Shown piece by piece: positions 53,524 through 63,211 of a DNA stretch of 64,000 nt. This DNA is from a bacterium (lineage in GTDB: Bacteria > Verrucomicrobiota > Verrucomicrobiia > Limisphaerales > RI-55). The notes beneath the pieces were generated by a model that did not search any database, was not told the origin of the DNA, and saw nothing but the letters and a program-made list of their open reading frames with translations. Position 1 is the stretch's first letter, and each line of letters opens with the position of its first letter. Made by a program: the position numbers and the translations under genes. Location: NCBI GenBank assembly GCA_016124235.1, contig WGOC01000019.1:124001-188000 (forward strand). The letters are read 5' to 3'.

Positions 53524-53552
53524 CCGGCGGGCGTGCCGCGTGCGCCCGCCGG
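53524..53552. terminator. Strong hairpin between precursor and MNIO genes (attenuator or stabiliser)
   Basis: A perfect 10-bp GC stem, CCGGCGGGCG (53524-53533) with CGCCCGCCGG (53543-53552), and a 9-base loop, starting 28 bases after the precursor stop. Only a weak TTT follows, so partial termination or mRNA 3'-end protection is more likely than full stop. This would let the peptide be made in excess over its enzyme. Confidence 0.7.
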
Positions 53553-53589
53553 TTTCGCCTCCAGAGCGCTCACCAGATTGCACCGCAAG

Positions 53590-54546
53590 ATGATCGACCA
53601 ACGACTGGGCCATCCGCATTTGGGATTGGGAGTCGGACTGCGCACGGTCCACTTCAATCACATCCTGGAGCAGCGGCCTCAGGTCGATTGGTTTGAGATC
53701 ATTTCCGAGAACTTCATGGATTCGCGCGGGAGGCCGCGTTATGTGCTGGAGCAGATCGCCGAGCGTTACCCGATCGTCATGCACGGAGTGTCGCTCTCGA
53801 TCGGCAGCACCGATCCGTTGAACTTCGAATACCTCCGCAAGCTGAAGGCGCTGGCCCACGACGTGAAACCGTTGTGGATTTCAGACCACGTCTGCTGGAC
53901 GGGCGTGGCCGGGCGGAACACCCATGACCTCCTGCCAATGCCGTTGACCGAGGAATCGCTCAAACACGTCGTCGAACGGATTCGCGTGTTGCAGGACTTT
54001 CTCGAGCGACCATTTGTTTTTGAAAACCCGAGTACCTACGTCGGGTTCACCGGTTCCACGATGTCGGAATGGGAATTCATTTCGCGCATGGCGGCGGATG
54101 CGAACTGCGGTCTGCTGCTCGACGTGAACAACGTTTACGTGTCGAGCGTGAATCATGACTTTGATCCGGAGGAATACATCCGGTCTGTGCCGCACGAACG
54201 TGTCGTCCAATTTCATCTCGCCGGTCACACCAACCGGCAAACGCATTTGATCGACACCCATGACAGCGAAGTAATTGATCCCGTCTGGAAGCTTTACCGG
54301 CTGGCGCATCAGCTCACCGGTGGCGTTTCGACTCTCCTCGAATGGGACTCCAGCATTCCGCCGTTTCCGGTGGTGCATGCCGAAGTTCTCAAAGCGCGAA
54401 AACACATCGGTGATGATCTCGCGGATCATGCGATGACCGCTGTACCAGCGTTCGGCGAAAATGAACCGTCCGATGACCAAGCGGTGACCGAAGCATCGTG
54501 CGCGGTGCCTAATCCATTGCATCACATGGCCGCTGACGTGCAATGA
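53590..54546 (+). CDS. bufB: DUF692 multinuclear iron oxygenase (MNIO), BufB-like
   Basis: 318 residues from the ATG at 53590; a TTG at 53512 would place the intercistronic hairpin inside the coding region. TIM-barrel metal-ligand blocks are present in order: HLGLGVGLR, FEIISENFMD, HGVSLSIGSTDPLNFEYL, WISDHVCWTG, FVFENPSTYVGF, LLLDVNNVYVSSVNHDFD, FHLAGHTNRQTHLIDTHDSE and TLLEWDSSIPPF. MNIO enzymes oxidise Cys in precursor peptides using two or three iron ions and oxygen, giving thiooxazole-type groups in bufferins. Stop overlaps the next ATG (ATGA). Confidence 0.93.
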   Translation: MIDQRLGHPHLGLGVGLRTVHFNHILEQRPQVDWFEIISENFMDSRGRPRYVLEQIAERYPIVMHGVSLSIGSTDPLNFEYLRKLKALAHDVKPLWISDHVCWTGVAGRNTHDLLPMPLTEESLKHVVERIRVLQDFLERPFVFENPSTYVGFTGSTMSEWEFISRMAADANCGLLLDVNNVYVSSVNHDFDPEEYIRSVPHERVVQFHLAGHTNRQTHLIDTHDSEVIDPVWKLYRLAHQLTGGVSTLLEWDSSIPPFPVVHAEVLKARKHIGDDLADHAMTAVPAFGENEPSDDQAVTEASCAVPNPLHHMAADVQ

Positions 54547-55493
54547 GTACGCCTGATGATCCGGCCGCAGCGCCCGAATCGAGCCGACTGCAAAAGTGGT
54601 TTCAATCGGTGGTGACTCATCCCGACGGGATTGAATCCGGCGCCGATTCCGAGGCGGCGCAAAAGCTCATTTCGCTCCGTCCCGGCGAACTGGAAAAAGT
54701 CATCACACGATCCAAGGCATTGACCGCTGCTGAGCGCCTGGCGATTTATGCCAACGCCTATCACACCCGGTTGCTGGAATGTCTGGGTGAGATTTTTCCC
54801 ATGCTCAAACGCACGCTCGGCGAGGAAGCGTTTGACGGTCTGGCGTTCGGGTATTTGCAAAAGTATCCGTCGCAAAGCTATACGTTGAACGATCTGGGCC
54901 GTCATTTCAGCCGTTTCCTGGAAGAAACCAAACCCGAACCAGGAAGCGATTTGGATCCCGCTAGTGCTGCCAAACAGGACGAAGGATTGATTAAGCTCAG
55001 CGACGACTGGCCGGACTTCATGATCGATCTCGCGCGACTCGAATGGGCGATCTATGAGGTTTTTGACGGCGAAGGTGTCGAAGGAAAACCATTACTGCAG
55101 ACGGACCAATTGCTCGGAATCCCGCAGGAACAAACGCCTTTGATGCGCCTGCAAACCGTCCCCTGCCTGCACCTGCTGGCCACACGCTTTCCGGTAAACG
55201 ATTATTTCACGGCCATCCGCACAGCGCCCGAAAACGAAGGTGTCGACATCCCGGCCGCACAAGACTCCTACGTTGCGTTGACGCGCCGCGATTATGTCGT
55301 GCGACGGTACAATCTTTCGCCAACCGAGTACGAGTTGCTCAAGTCAATCCAGGAAGGCGACTCGTTCGGTGGCGCGATCGAACGCGCCGTCGCCATTCCC
55401 GGAAACGATGTCGAGTCGCTCGCCGCGAATCTTCAGCTTTGGTTCCGCAATTGGACGGCGGAAGGCTTCTTTCAATCGGTCCGCCTGGACTGA
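54543..55493 (+). CDS. bufC: DUF2063 (BufC-like) partner protein of the MNIO enzyme
   Basis: 316 residues, coupled to the MNIO gene by a 4-base overlap. The DUF2063 N-terminal part is seen in AERLAIYANAYHTRLLECLG, EIFPMLKRTLGEEAFDGLAF and the conserved YLQKYPSQSYTLNDLGRHFS. The C-terminal half contains DDWPDFMIDLARLEWAIYEV and a helical tail. This family delivers the precursor to the MNIO enzyme as a recognition protein. It ends one base before the convergent phosphatase gene's stop. Confidence 0.9.
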   Translation: MSTPDDPAAAPESSRLQKWFQSVVTHPDGIESGADSEAAQKLISLRPGELEKVITRSKALTAAERLAIYANAYHTRLLECLGEIFPMLKRTLGEEAFDGLAFGYLQKYPSQSYTLNDLGRHFSRFLEETKPEPGSDLDPASAAKQDEGLIKLSDDWPDFMIDLARLEWAIYEVFDGEGVEGKPLLQTDQLLGIPQEQTPLMRLQTVPCLHLLATRFPVNDYFTAIRTAPENEGVDIPAAQDSYVALTRRDYVVRRYNLSPTEYELLKSIQEGDSFGGAIERAVAIPGNDVESLAANLQLWFRNWTAEGFFQSVRLD

Positions 55494-55494
55494 G

Positions 55495-57117
55495 TTATTT
55501 CTCCTTCAATGCAGCCAGAAACGGCTTGCCAATGCAACCCGGCGGTACGTCCATGTGCAATGTGCGACACAAAGTCGGAACGATGTCCGTGATAGCAAAA
55601 TCGCCGGCGTAGCGACCGGGCTTAAAGGCGGAACCAAACATCAGCATGGGAATGTCGGCGTCGTAGGCGTACGGCGTTCCGTGCGTGGTGCCGGTCTTCC
55701 CGGACGAAGGAATGAAATACGGCTTCATGGTCAGCACAATGTCGCCACTGCGTTCAGCGTTGTAACCATTCAGCACCATTTTCCCAATCAAGCCGGGCGC
55801 ATCACCCCGCAGCAACTGAGTCCGGGTATAGACTTCTTCGAATTTACCCGTGGAAAATGCCCACTTGCGAATGGTGGAAGAAAGCGCGGCCGGCTTGATC
55901 TTGCGTTGCTTCAACTTGTCAAAATCGTAGTACAAATTGCCGTAGTGGAAGTTGGGCGAAAGGAAAAGATCATTGGTACCGTAGACATGCGTCAGGCGAT
56001 TACTCAGGCTCGTCATCAGCGTGGTTTCATTGACGCGTTCCGCGTCGAGTCCGTATTCCCGGGCGAACTCCGGCAGTGGCGCCACGCCATGGTCCGCCGT
56101 CAGCACAATTTCGCAGTTCTTCAGACCAATCCGTTTGTCGAGGAAGCGAAAGAAATCCTCGAGCGTGCGATCGAGCCGCAAAACGAGATCCTGCATCTCC
56201 TGCGAGTAGGGACCGAATTTGTGTCCCCCGAGATCGATCGCGGAAAACGAAATGCACAACAAGTCGGGGACGCTGCCGTCGCCCAGGTGTTCACCTTCGA
56301 TCGCCGCCTTGGCCAGCTCAGCGAGCAGTTCATTGCTGAACGGCGTGGGTTGGATGGCGCTGTAATGATCGTTTGTGGTGTAGTGAATCACATGCGGAAA
56401 CACGACGTTCGTTTCGCCAATGAGATGATCTTCTCCGACTCCGTCATCGGGATATTGATACGCACTCGCCGGCAGCAATCGATTCCAATTGGTCTCCCGA
56501 TACCGCTCAGCCAAAGCCCGCGCATTGAACGCGTTCAGCCAGTCCGGCAGCTTGGACATGTAGTAACTGCTCGTAATGAAATTGCCGGTCCGGGATTCGA
56601 ACCAATAGGCTCCGTTCGGCTTTTTGCCACCTGGCAGAATCGCCGCCCGATCCTTCATTGAAACGCTCACGACCTTCGATTGATACTGGAGACGCAGTTG
56701 GTCCGCGAAGTTCGAGCCGATGAAATTGAGCGGGGAGACGTGAATGTTCGTCGAGGTTGTCCCGACGCCTTCGCACGCCGGATCATAAACGGCGGCGATG
56801 GTCTTCTTCTTCTGTCGGTCAAACCAGTCATTGCCGATGATGCCATGCACCGCCGGCGGAGTGCCGCTCAGATAACTGGCGTGCCCGGGAGCCGTCACCG
56901 TCGGACAATAATTGTAGTGGGCCGACGTCATGAAAGCTCCGTGGTCCATCAAGAACCGGAAACCGCCATGGGAAAACTGATCGTGAAACCGCTCGAGATA
57001 ATCATAGCGCATCTGATCGACAATGATGGTCACGACGAGTTTTGGCATGGCTGCATGAATTTGCAGCGCCGCCAAACCGGCAAGGAAAGCAAAGGCTAAC
57101 TTGGTTCTTTTCTTCAT
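55495..57117 (-). CDS. PafA-like alkaline phosphatase/phosphodiesterase
   Basis: 540 residues from the ATG at 57117 (MKKRTKLAFAFLAGLAALQI signal). First metal ligand in LVVTIIVDQMRYDYLER, catalytic Thr in YNYCPTVTAPGHASYLSG, then DAPGLIGKMV and TADHGVAPLPEF further on, as in PafA/Pho-type calcium-independent phosphatases common in Bacteroidetes and Verrucomicrobiota. Periplasmic or surface phosphate scavenging from monoesters is expected. It lies 35 bases downstream of the phospholipase C gene on the same strand, so the two may be a phosphate-acquisition pair. Confidence 0.92.
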   Translation of the reverse strand: MKKRTKLAFAFLAGLAALQIHAAMPKLVVTIIVDQMRYDYLERFHDQFSHGGFRFLMDHGAFMTSAHYNYCPTVTAPGHASYLSGTPPAVHGIIGNDWFDRQKKKTIAAVYDPACEGVGTTSTNIHVSPLNFIGSNFADQLRLQYQSKVVSVSMKDRAAILPGGKKPNGAYWFESRTGNFITSSYYMSKLPDWLNAFNARALAERYRETNWNRLLPASAYQYPDDGVGEDHLIGETNVVFPHVIHYTTNDHYSAIQPTPFSNELLAELAKAAIEGEHLGDGSVPDLLCISFSAIDLGGHKFGPYSQEMQDLVLRLDRTLEDFFRFLDKRIGLKNCEIVLTADHGVAPLPEFAREYGLDAERVNETTLMTSLSNRLTHVYGTNDLFLSPNFHYGNLYYDFDKLKQRKIKPAALSSTIRKWAFSTGKFEEVYTRTQLLRGDAPGLIGKMVLNGYNAERSGDIVLTMKPYFIPSSGKTGTTHGTPYAYDADIPMLMFGSAFKPGRYAGDFAITDIVPTLCRTLHMDVPPGCIGKPFLAALKEK

Positions 57118-57151
57118 CTTGAAATCTATCGGAAACGTGGGCGCAGCCATT

Positions 57152-59662
57152 TCAAATTTTCACCCGGCCGATTAGTGGATCGCTGATGCTCTCGCGGCCC
57201 GTTTCAATGCGGCCCGCGTATCGACGAACAAATTTGGAGTGCCCCGGCACGCGCACTTCGAGATCGTACCAGCCGTGGCTTTTGGCAAGATCGAGCTTCA
57301 ACTCCAGCGGTCCGGCGGAATCATCGACGTTCAACTGCCTCATTGGCTCGCCATACGATCGATCATGCACCTCGACCACTTTTGAAGTACCGCGGTTTGT
57401 GATATGTAGCACGCCGCGGGCGCTCAATTGCATTTCCAACGGCGGATCATCCACACTACCGGCAAGCTCGCGGTAAAAACCGTTCGGTCCGTGAATCCGC
57501 ATTTCATACTGATTGTCCGCGAAATCCGCGAGCGCCCACGAATCGATCAACCGGTCGCCCGCCTTAACGGCATAAGCCCAATTACGCCCCGTGGCGAAAT
57601 CATTGGCCGCGCCTGACCGAGTGCGAAACGGACGCGTCGCATAAACATGAAATGGCGCTCCCGCCGAACGTTCGCCGAACAATTCGCGGCCGACCGCGAA
57701 GTTCACCTCCAACGATTTTCCGTCGGCGCCGATTTGGCCGTCCGCCGACAACTCGTAAGGCAGTGCGCAGGAGAGCCGGGTGCCGTCTTCCTGGCGGGAC
57801 ATCGCGGGAACGGCTCCGGGATGCTTGCGGGCATTCTCGATTTCTTCGGCAGTCAAACGCCGGTAGTCATCCGGCAGTTTTCGAAACTGCGCCTGGTGAA
57901 TGGATTCGAGAAACGGCTTGTATTCGACCGGTTGAGGCAGGGCTGAATTGCCGCCTTTGTCGGGACGAAACACGGAACTCAGATCGCCGCAGACCGTTCT
58001 CCGCCACGCGCTGATGTTGGGTTCGTAAATCGCTTTTCCGGTACGATGGCTCACGAGCAATTCCAACATCCGGATGATCGACGTGTGATCATACACCTGG
58101 GAATTCACGTAGCCGCCGCGGCTCCAGGGTGACGCAATCACCAACGGCACGCGAAAGCCAAGACCGATGGGACTCTCCCGCTTTTCGGTGTCCGGATGGT
58201 CTTTCGCCCGCGCTTCCTCCTGCGCCAGGTAGACCCATTCCACGGCAGGATCGATGCCCTTCGAGACCTTGCCCGTATCCGGCTTGTCGGGATGAGGCGG
58301 CACAAACGGCGCCACGTGATCGAAGTACCCGTCGTTCTCATCGTAACAGAGGACGAAGATGGTCTTGCGCCAGACGTCCGGATTCTTCGTAAGAATGTCG
58401 AGGCACTCGGACACGTACCAAGCGCCATACCACGGAGCGCTCGGGTGATCGGAAAAATTCTCCGGCGAAATGATCCACGACACCGTCGGCAAATTGCCGG
58501 AATCCACGTCCTGGCGGAATTGATGCAACACATCCCCACGGGGCACCTGCATGGTGCGTTCAGTTCCGTTGTCAGAATAAGTCAGCGAATCCAGCTCCCG
58601 GTAATGCGGGTCGCCGTCATTGATGGTGAACGCCCGCTCGTGCAAATTACGCTCCCGTTTGGGCAGCCGCGCGAACGCCGCATCCGTGTAGATTTCCCGT
58701 TCGCGCCGGATCGCTGCCAACTCTTCCCGGGCAGCGCGGAGTTTCTTTGCCTGCTCGGCCGATCCGACTTGAGATTCGAGTGCTGCGATCTCATCCGGCA
58801 ACGCCTTTTCGCGCTCGGCAATGTAACGGCGATGCGCTGCCCCGAAGCGCACGCGATACTGCTTGAACCATTCGAGCGGGCTGTCTTCGTAATTCGCCAG
58901 CCAGTGGTCATGTTCGCCGGTGAGTCCGGATTTCAGCGAGATTTCGTTTTGATAAATGCGCCACGAAACACCGGCATCTTCGAGTCGTTCCGGGAAAGTC
59001 GTCCAACTGGCTTCGCGGTTGTAGTAGATGTCCTCGTTGCGCACGATCGCCGGAACGTTGCGGGCCGGCCGCGCGCGCACTGTCCCCGTCCACAAATGCA
59101 GCCGGTTCGGTATGGTGGGCGTGAGCGATGAACAGAAATTCTGGTCGCAAATTGTGAAGGCATCCGCCAGCGCATAATAGAACGGCAGATCGCGGCGGTC
59201 GTAATGGCCCATCGTCAACGGCATTTCCGCGTATTCCTTGGTTCCCGAGCGCTTGGCCTCGAGCCAGCCGTCGTGTCGGCCGTCATTCCGAGCGTCCACC
59301 TGGCTAGCCCACGAGTGCGGCAGCGAACTCATCCACGTCGCCTTCGTATCTTTGATGTTCAACCGAAACGGCGCGTAGGTTTCACCTTTGTTGTTTGTTT
59401 GCAACCAGACGGGATTTCCGTCCGGCAACGTCACCGCGCGCGGATCGTTGAATCCACGAACCCCTCGAAGCGCGCCGTAGCAGTGATCAAAGGAACGATT
59501 CTCCTGCATCAGGATCACGACGTGTTCGGCATCCAGCCAAGTGCTACCAGGCTCGGGCTCGATGGCGAGCGCCTTGTGGATGGACGCGGGAAATCCGCCA
59601 ACGATGCCACCGCCGGCGGCAAGCAGAGCGGCTTTTTTCAGAAAATCACGTCGTGAATTCAT
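57152..59662 (-). CDS. Phosphocholine-type phospholipase C (Tat-exported)
   Basis: 836 residues from the ATG at 59662. The Tat motif SRRDFLKKA leads into a twin-Arg signal ending near ALAI. The acid-phosphatase-superfamily core has HVVILMQENRSFDHCYGALR, FCSSLTPTIPNRLHLWTG, VSWIISPENFSDHPSAPW, VLCYDENDGYFDHVAPFVPP and the C-terminal DUF756 domains (about 620-830). It hydrolyses phospholipids such as phosphatidylcholine outside the cytoplasm. An unusual Lys/Glu-rich helical insert (about 280-345, REKALPDEIAALESQVGSAE) sits in the middle. Confidence 0.93.
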   Translation of the reverse strand: MNSRRDFLKKAALLAAGGGIVGGFPASIHKALAIEPEPGSTWLDAEHVVILMQENRSFDHCYGALRGVRGFNDPRAVTLPDGNPVWLQTNNKGETYAPFRLNIKDTKATWMSSLPHSWASQVDARNDGRHDGWLEAKRSGTKEYAEMPLTMGHYDRRDLPFYYALADAFTICDQNFCSSLTPTIPNRLHLWTGTVRARPARNVPAIVRNEDIYYNREASWTTFPERLEDAGVSWRIYQNEISLKSGLTGEHDHWLANYEDSPLEWFKQYRVRFGAAHRRYIAEREKALPDEIAALESQVGSAEQAKKLRAAREELAAIRREREIYTDAAFARLPKRERNLHERAFTINDGDPHYRELDSLTYSDNGTERTMQVPRGDVLHQFRQDVDSGNLPTVSWIISPENFSDHPSAPWYGAWYVSECLDILTKNPDVWRKTIFVLCYDENDGYFDHVAPFVPPHPDKPDTGKVSKGIDPAVEWVYLAQEEARAKDHPDTEKRESPIGLGFRVPLVIASPWSRGGYVNSQVYDHTSIIRMLELLVSHRTGKAIYEPNISAWRRTVCGDLSSVFRPDKGGNSALPQPVEYKPFLESIHQAQFRKLPDDYRRLTAEEIENARKHPGAVPAMSRQEDGTRLSCALPYELSADGQIGADGKSLEVNFAVGRELFGERSAGAPFHVYATRPFRTRSGAANDFATGRNWAYAVKAGDRLIDSWALADFADNQYEMRIHGPNGFYRELAGSVDDPPLEMQLSARGVLHITNRGTSKVVEVHDRSYGEPMRQLNVDDSAGPLELKLDLAKSHGWYDLEVRVPGHSKFVRRYAGRIETGRESISDPLIGRVKI

Positions 59663-59797
59663 GACTGCGTGGACCGACATGGCAGACGGTCAACGGTGAT
59701 GAAATGTTCATCAAGCCCACTCGCGGATACGAGTGTTTTCCATCAGTTCACCGAAATGTAATAAAAGGAATCCTGGATCAAGTATTCGTGCGGCCGC

Positions 59798-60469
59798 CTA
59801 CCGGGCGATCGCTGGGTTCCAACAATCCAAGTCGCTGGTCGGCGAATACGTCTGGTTCAACAACCGCTTCTCGACGTGTCCGTCGACGAAGGTGTAGTTC
59901 GCTTTGCCGCCATGGCGTTCAGGATCGACATCGGATGGCTTATCAATCGCGGTCCAGAAGTGCGCCATGACGTGATCGACCGTGCCGGGCACTTCGGCTT
60001 GGAGAATTGTCGCCACTGGTTTGCGAATGCTTGCGACCTTACGCCACGTGCGTGGACTTCCCAGGTAATCATCATATTCGGGATTCAATTCGAAATAGAC
60101 GCTTTGGCCATAGCTCCACAGTTTGTCGCGCGACTGTGATGGGCACCGATAAACGCCATTAAGCAAGTTGGTCCAACGTGCATCGTCGGGCGCGCCCAGG
60201 TACGGTACCAGGGCGCGTCCCCAGGGCATTTGCCGATGGGCGAATGCGGAATGGGCCGAGCGGGCGAATTCACCATTGTGGTCATCCGCATAAAGCATCG
60301 ACGCAAAAACAACCTGGCGCAGGTTGCTCGCGCAAGCCGTGGCCCGGGCCGCTTCCTTGGCCCGGGCCAGTGCCGGCAACAGCAATGCCGCGAGAATGCC
60401 AATGATCGCGATCACCACCAACAGTTCGATGAGGGTAAACGCGAATCTCAGTCGGGTTGTCGAACTCAT
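59798..60469 (-). CDS. H-X9-DG pseudopilin-like protein
   Basis: 223 residues. Prepilin site [20 protein letters not shown], then [20 protein letters not shown], and the C-terminal H-X9-DG ([12 protein letters not shown]). Start overlaps the end of the upstream HxH-type gene (ATGA), so they form one operon with the second pilin gene at 61879. Confidence 0.9.
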   Translation of the reverse strand: MSSTTRLRFAFTLIELLVVIAIIGILAALLLPALARAKEAARATACASNLRQVVFASMLYADDHNGEFARSAHSAFAHRQMPWGRALVPYLGAPDDARWTNLLNGVYRCPSQSRDKLWSYGQSVYFELNPEYDDYLGSPRTWRKVASIRKPVATILQAEVPGTVDHVMAHFWTAIDKPSDVDPERHGGKANYTFVDGHVEKRLLNQTYSPTSDLDCWNPAIAR

Positions 60470-61839
60470 GGCAGATACGGGCGCACGCGATAGATCGCGT
60501 GATGGGCCGGCGGCGATTCGTCGTGCAGATCGAGGTTGCCCGGATTCGGCGCCGTCAATTCGTCAACCGCGGTCCAGGTCTTGAAATCGGCCGTCCGCTC
60601 AAGGCGGTAAGTGTAGCCGCTCCAGGTTGACGGGGCCGACACGGGGACGTGAATTATTCCCGGCTCAACCGCGAGCGAGCCAGCGGCCAGACCGGTCGCG
60701 ACGTTCCAATTCAAGGTGAACGGAGCCGTGATTCCGGTCGGCTGGCCTTGATCGTCGACCAGGATTGCCTCGTAGCTCGCTGAAAAAGGACCGGTCGCGC
60801 CGGCGGGAACCGTATAGGCCGGATGAAACATCACCAGGCTCCAGTCAAACGTATCCGACGATCCGTCCGTGCCAAACATCGGTTCCCACGTCGCCGGGTT
60901 TTCCCGATACGTGTATGCCTTCAATCCCGGCGTGGCCGAAAGCTGACGGATGCGAAGGCCGTACCCCGTTGGCAAAGGATCACTGGTCGGATCCGGAAGG
61001 AATCCATATTGCCGGTTGAACGCCCGACCGGCCAGGCTGGGATCCAATTCTTCAAACCAGGGCAGCGTGGGCGCAAACTGCGTGTCCGGTTGACTGATTG
61101 CCAGCGGCGTCAGCATCGGCATTCCCGAATCCACATGCACATCAAGCTGGCCGCCCTGCGCCGCTGTGTAATGGATGTTGGCGTGGACCATGCCACCACC
61201 CATCGCCACCGCGGTGAGCAGTGTCGGCTCACCGGCGACGATTCGGAGAGTCAACGGATCGGACGGTGAATGAATCGGACCGCCGTTTGCGCCGTTGGAT
61301 GAAGTATCGAACGCCTTGAACCAAGCGGTGTAAACTCCCGGCTTGGTGGCTGTGAAACGGCGACCATGGATGTGTCCGAAAGGATCCGATTCGGGCGAAC
61401 CGTCACCCTGGCTGAGCGGAAAGAGTTGATCACTGTGATCGCCCGCCAACAAGGACAACGAGGGTGCGGTCGCGCCCGTTTCCCAAAAGCCGAAACGGCC
61501 CCCGATCGGACCAGTCGCCTTGATAATGCTGAATTGAACGTACGAACCCAGGGCCGAGGCTTGTGGATCGGGTCCCGCGTTAGCAGCGGTGTCCGGCAAC
61601 GCCGTCAAAGTAAGCCCGCCCTGATAATAACCGGCGTACGTGGCGGCGTTCGTGTAGGTCAACGCGAGCGTGAAGCCCGACGTCGTATTAAAGTCGCCAC
61701 CGTTGGCGAAGATCAGTGGATCGCCTTGGTTTTGACCCGTGGCACCGACATTCAAATGACTGTGTTGCGCCCGCCCAACGAGCGGTACCGCGAGCATTGC
61801 TCCTCCCAAGAGGAGCACTGTATTCAATTTCGATTTCAT
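60466..61839 (-). CDS. Secreted HxH-motif protein, choice-of-anchor M/TIGR03769-like
   Basis: 457 residues. A signal peptide ends in [15 protein letters not shown]. The segment [20 protein letters not shown] resembles the HxH-containing surface repeat (TIGR03769/choice-of-anchor M) known from actinobacterial metal-uptake loci. The C-terminal region has a beta domain with [18 protein letters not shown], a repeat seen in many verrucomicrobial secreted proteins. No enzymatic motif. It lies between two pseudopilin genes on the same strand with a 4-base overlap on one side, so a surface-assembled role is plausible (inference). Confidence 0.7.
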   Translation of the reverse strand: MKSKLNTVLLLGGAMLAVPLVGRAQHSHLNVGATGQNQGDPLIFANGGDFNTTSGFTLALTYTNAATYAGYYQGGLTLTALPDTAANAGPDPQASALGSYVQFSIIKATGPIGGRFGFWETGATAPSLSLLAGDHSDQLFPLSQGDGSPESDPFGHIHGRRFTATKPGVYTAWFKAFDTSSNGANGGPIHSPSDPLTLRIVAGEPTLLTAVAMGGGMVHANIHYTAAQGGQLDVHVDSGMPMLTPLAISQPDTQFAPTLPWFEELDPSLAGRAFNRQYGFLPDPTSDPLPTGYGLRIRQLSATPGLKAYTYRENPATWEPMFGTDGSSDTFDWSLVMFHPAYTVPAGATGPFSASYEAILVDDQGQPTGITAPFTLNWNVATGLAAGSLAVEPGIIHVPVSAPSTWSGYTYRLERTADFKTWTAVDELTAPNPGNLDLHDESPPAHHAIYRVRPYLP

Positions 61840-61878
61840 GATTTGCGAAGGTGAACAAAGGTTTACTACAAGTGGTTT

Positions 61879-62541
61879 CTAAGGAGTTGAGAGATGTCCG
61901 TCGGGTCGCACAAAACACGATCCGGGGACGGTTAAACGAAGTGAGACTTCCGACCACCGCAACGGCTCCACGTGTCCATCCGCAAACAAATAGTTCGACT
62001 GTCTGGCGTGACGTTCCACATCCACCTGTCCGGCGAACGAGTTGGTTGAGTAACCACCCTCTTCGGCCGCGGCGAAGTGGAAATGATCCGAACCAAGGAA
62101 ATTGGTCCGCGTCTCTGCCAGGAACAAAGTCTGCAACGGCTTGGGAATCGACAGCAGGCGCGAGAAATCAAGTTGTTCCGCGCCGTAGGGATGCGGTGTC
62201 AGAAAGTCATTGACGGCATAGCTGAAAAGGCGCTGCCGGTTCCGGTCGTCCGGGCAGCGGTGCAAGTTCGTACCGGCGAGGTAGGGTTGAAGCGTGCCAA
62301 CCCAGGATGCGTGATTGTGCTGGGACATCGGCAGGACGCCGCCGAAATCATCGGCGTACATCTGGCTGGCCATGCCCACCTGCCGCAGGTTGCTCAGGCA
62401 TTTCGTTGCGCGTGCGCGCAGTTTTGCCCGACCCAACGCAGGCAGCAGCAAACTGGCGAGTACCGCGATGATCGCGATCACCACCAACAGCTCAATCAAA
62501 GTGAAGCCTCGTTCGTCACGAGTACGCATATTCAAACGCAT
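61879..62541 (-). CDS. H-X9-DG pseudopilin-like protein
   Basis: 220 residues from the ATG at 62541 (62529 is an alternative). Prepilin site [40 protein letters not shown], and the H-X9-DG ([12 protein letters not shown]). First gene of the operon 62541-59798 (pilin, HxH protein, pilin), about 40 bases upstream of the HxH gene. Confidence 0.9.
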   Translation of the reverse strand: MRLNMRTRDERGFTLIELLVVIAIIAVLASLLLPALGRAKLRARATKCLSNLRQVGMASQMYADDFGGVLPMSQHNHASWVGTLQPYLAGTNLHRCPDDRNRQRLFSYAVNDFLTPHPYGAEQLDFSRLLSIPKPLQTLFLAETRTNFLGSDHFHFAAAEEGGYSTNSFAGQVDVERHARQSNYLFADGHVEPLRWSEVSLRLTVPGSCFVRPDGHLSTP

Positions 62542-62641
62542 TCTGGATTGACCGACATGTCTCGACACCACGACCCGATTGATCGAGATGCCACGGGACT
62601 GGCTCCACGCGGAATACGCGAAGCCAACGCGTCACGATGGG

Positions 62642-63133
62642 TCAAGCCAGCCGCGGTGGCGGCACAGGCGGAGACTCGCCAAAAAAGAGGGGCGGCAAGT
62701 CGGAAGGAGGAACAACCGCAACGGATTCAGGACGAATGAAAGTGAATTCTGAGCTGCCCGCGAACAACCAATCGGACTTCCCAAAGGAGTTCAGCAATTG
62801 CTTTTGGTTGCGCTCGGAGCGCTCACCCGCCGCCACGGCGAGACAGAGTTTGCACGGATGTTTCCCGTCGAACGTCTTCTCCAGTGCCTCCTCAAACGAG
62901 CCCGTGCTGGAGTAATTCACCAGCATGCCCATCCAGGCGACAGACTGCAAAACGGTCCAGTGCAGACCCAGGGTCAGGGCCAGCATCAGCGCCGTGATAT
63001 GGCGGGCAAATTGGTTCACTCGTCTCAATCTCTGCAAGCAACGATGAATGCACTTGCAATCAGCATTAAGCGCCTTTTTGGCAACGGCTGGACAGCGGGG
63101 ATTCCCCAGTGGATGGGCCGGGGAATTTCCCAA
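62642..63133 (-). CDS. Small Cys-containing membrane protein, unknown
   Basis: Up to 163 residues; the start is uncertain and may be internal. A membrane segment (HITALMLALTLGLHWTVLQS) is followed by a conserved-looking motif KTFDGKHPCKLCLAVAAGER and a Pro-rich tail (SDLPPLFFGESPPVPPPRLA). The layout (helix, CxxC, Pro-rich C-end) resembles small proteins that precede outer-membrane metal receptors in Gram-negatives; here an OM barrel gene follows downstream at 63212. Function unknown. Confidence 0.6.
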   Translation of the reverse strand: MGNSPAHPLGNPRCPAVAKKALNADCKCIHRCLQRLRRVNQFARHITALMLALTLGLHWTVLQSVAWMGMLVNYSSTGSFEEALEKTFDGKHPCKLCLAVAAGERSERNQKQLLNSFGKSDWLFAGSSEFTFIRPESVAVVPPSDLPPLFFGESPPVPPPRLA

Positions 63134-63211
63134 GAATACGGCCGACCCGATGCCGTGACGCCATCAGCCGTGAGCAGATTGATTTTCATCGCAGCAAAAA
63201 TGTTTGCTTGC

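Noticed and set aside
56595-56615. tRNA T-loop-like ggattcgaacc
   Set aside because: Lies inside the PafA-like coding region with no matching acceptor or anticodon arms. The same holds for the gtttcgaatcc near 46110 inside the barrel gene.
55294-56661. 455-codon plus-strand frame
   Set aside because: Shadow across the end of the DUF2063 gene and the antisense of the phosphatase; no recognisable sequence.
58196-59131. 311-codon plus-strand frame
   Set aside because: Antisense of the phospholipase C coding region.
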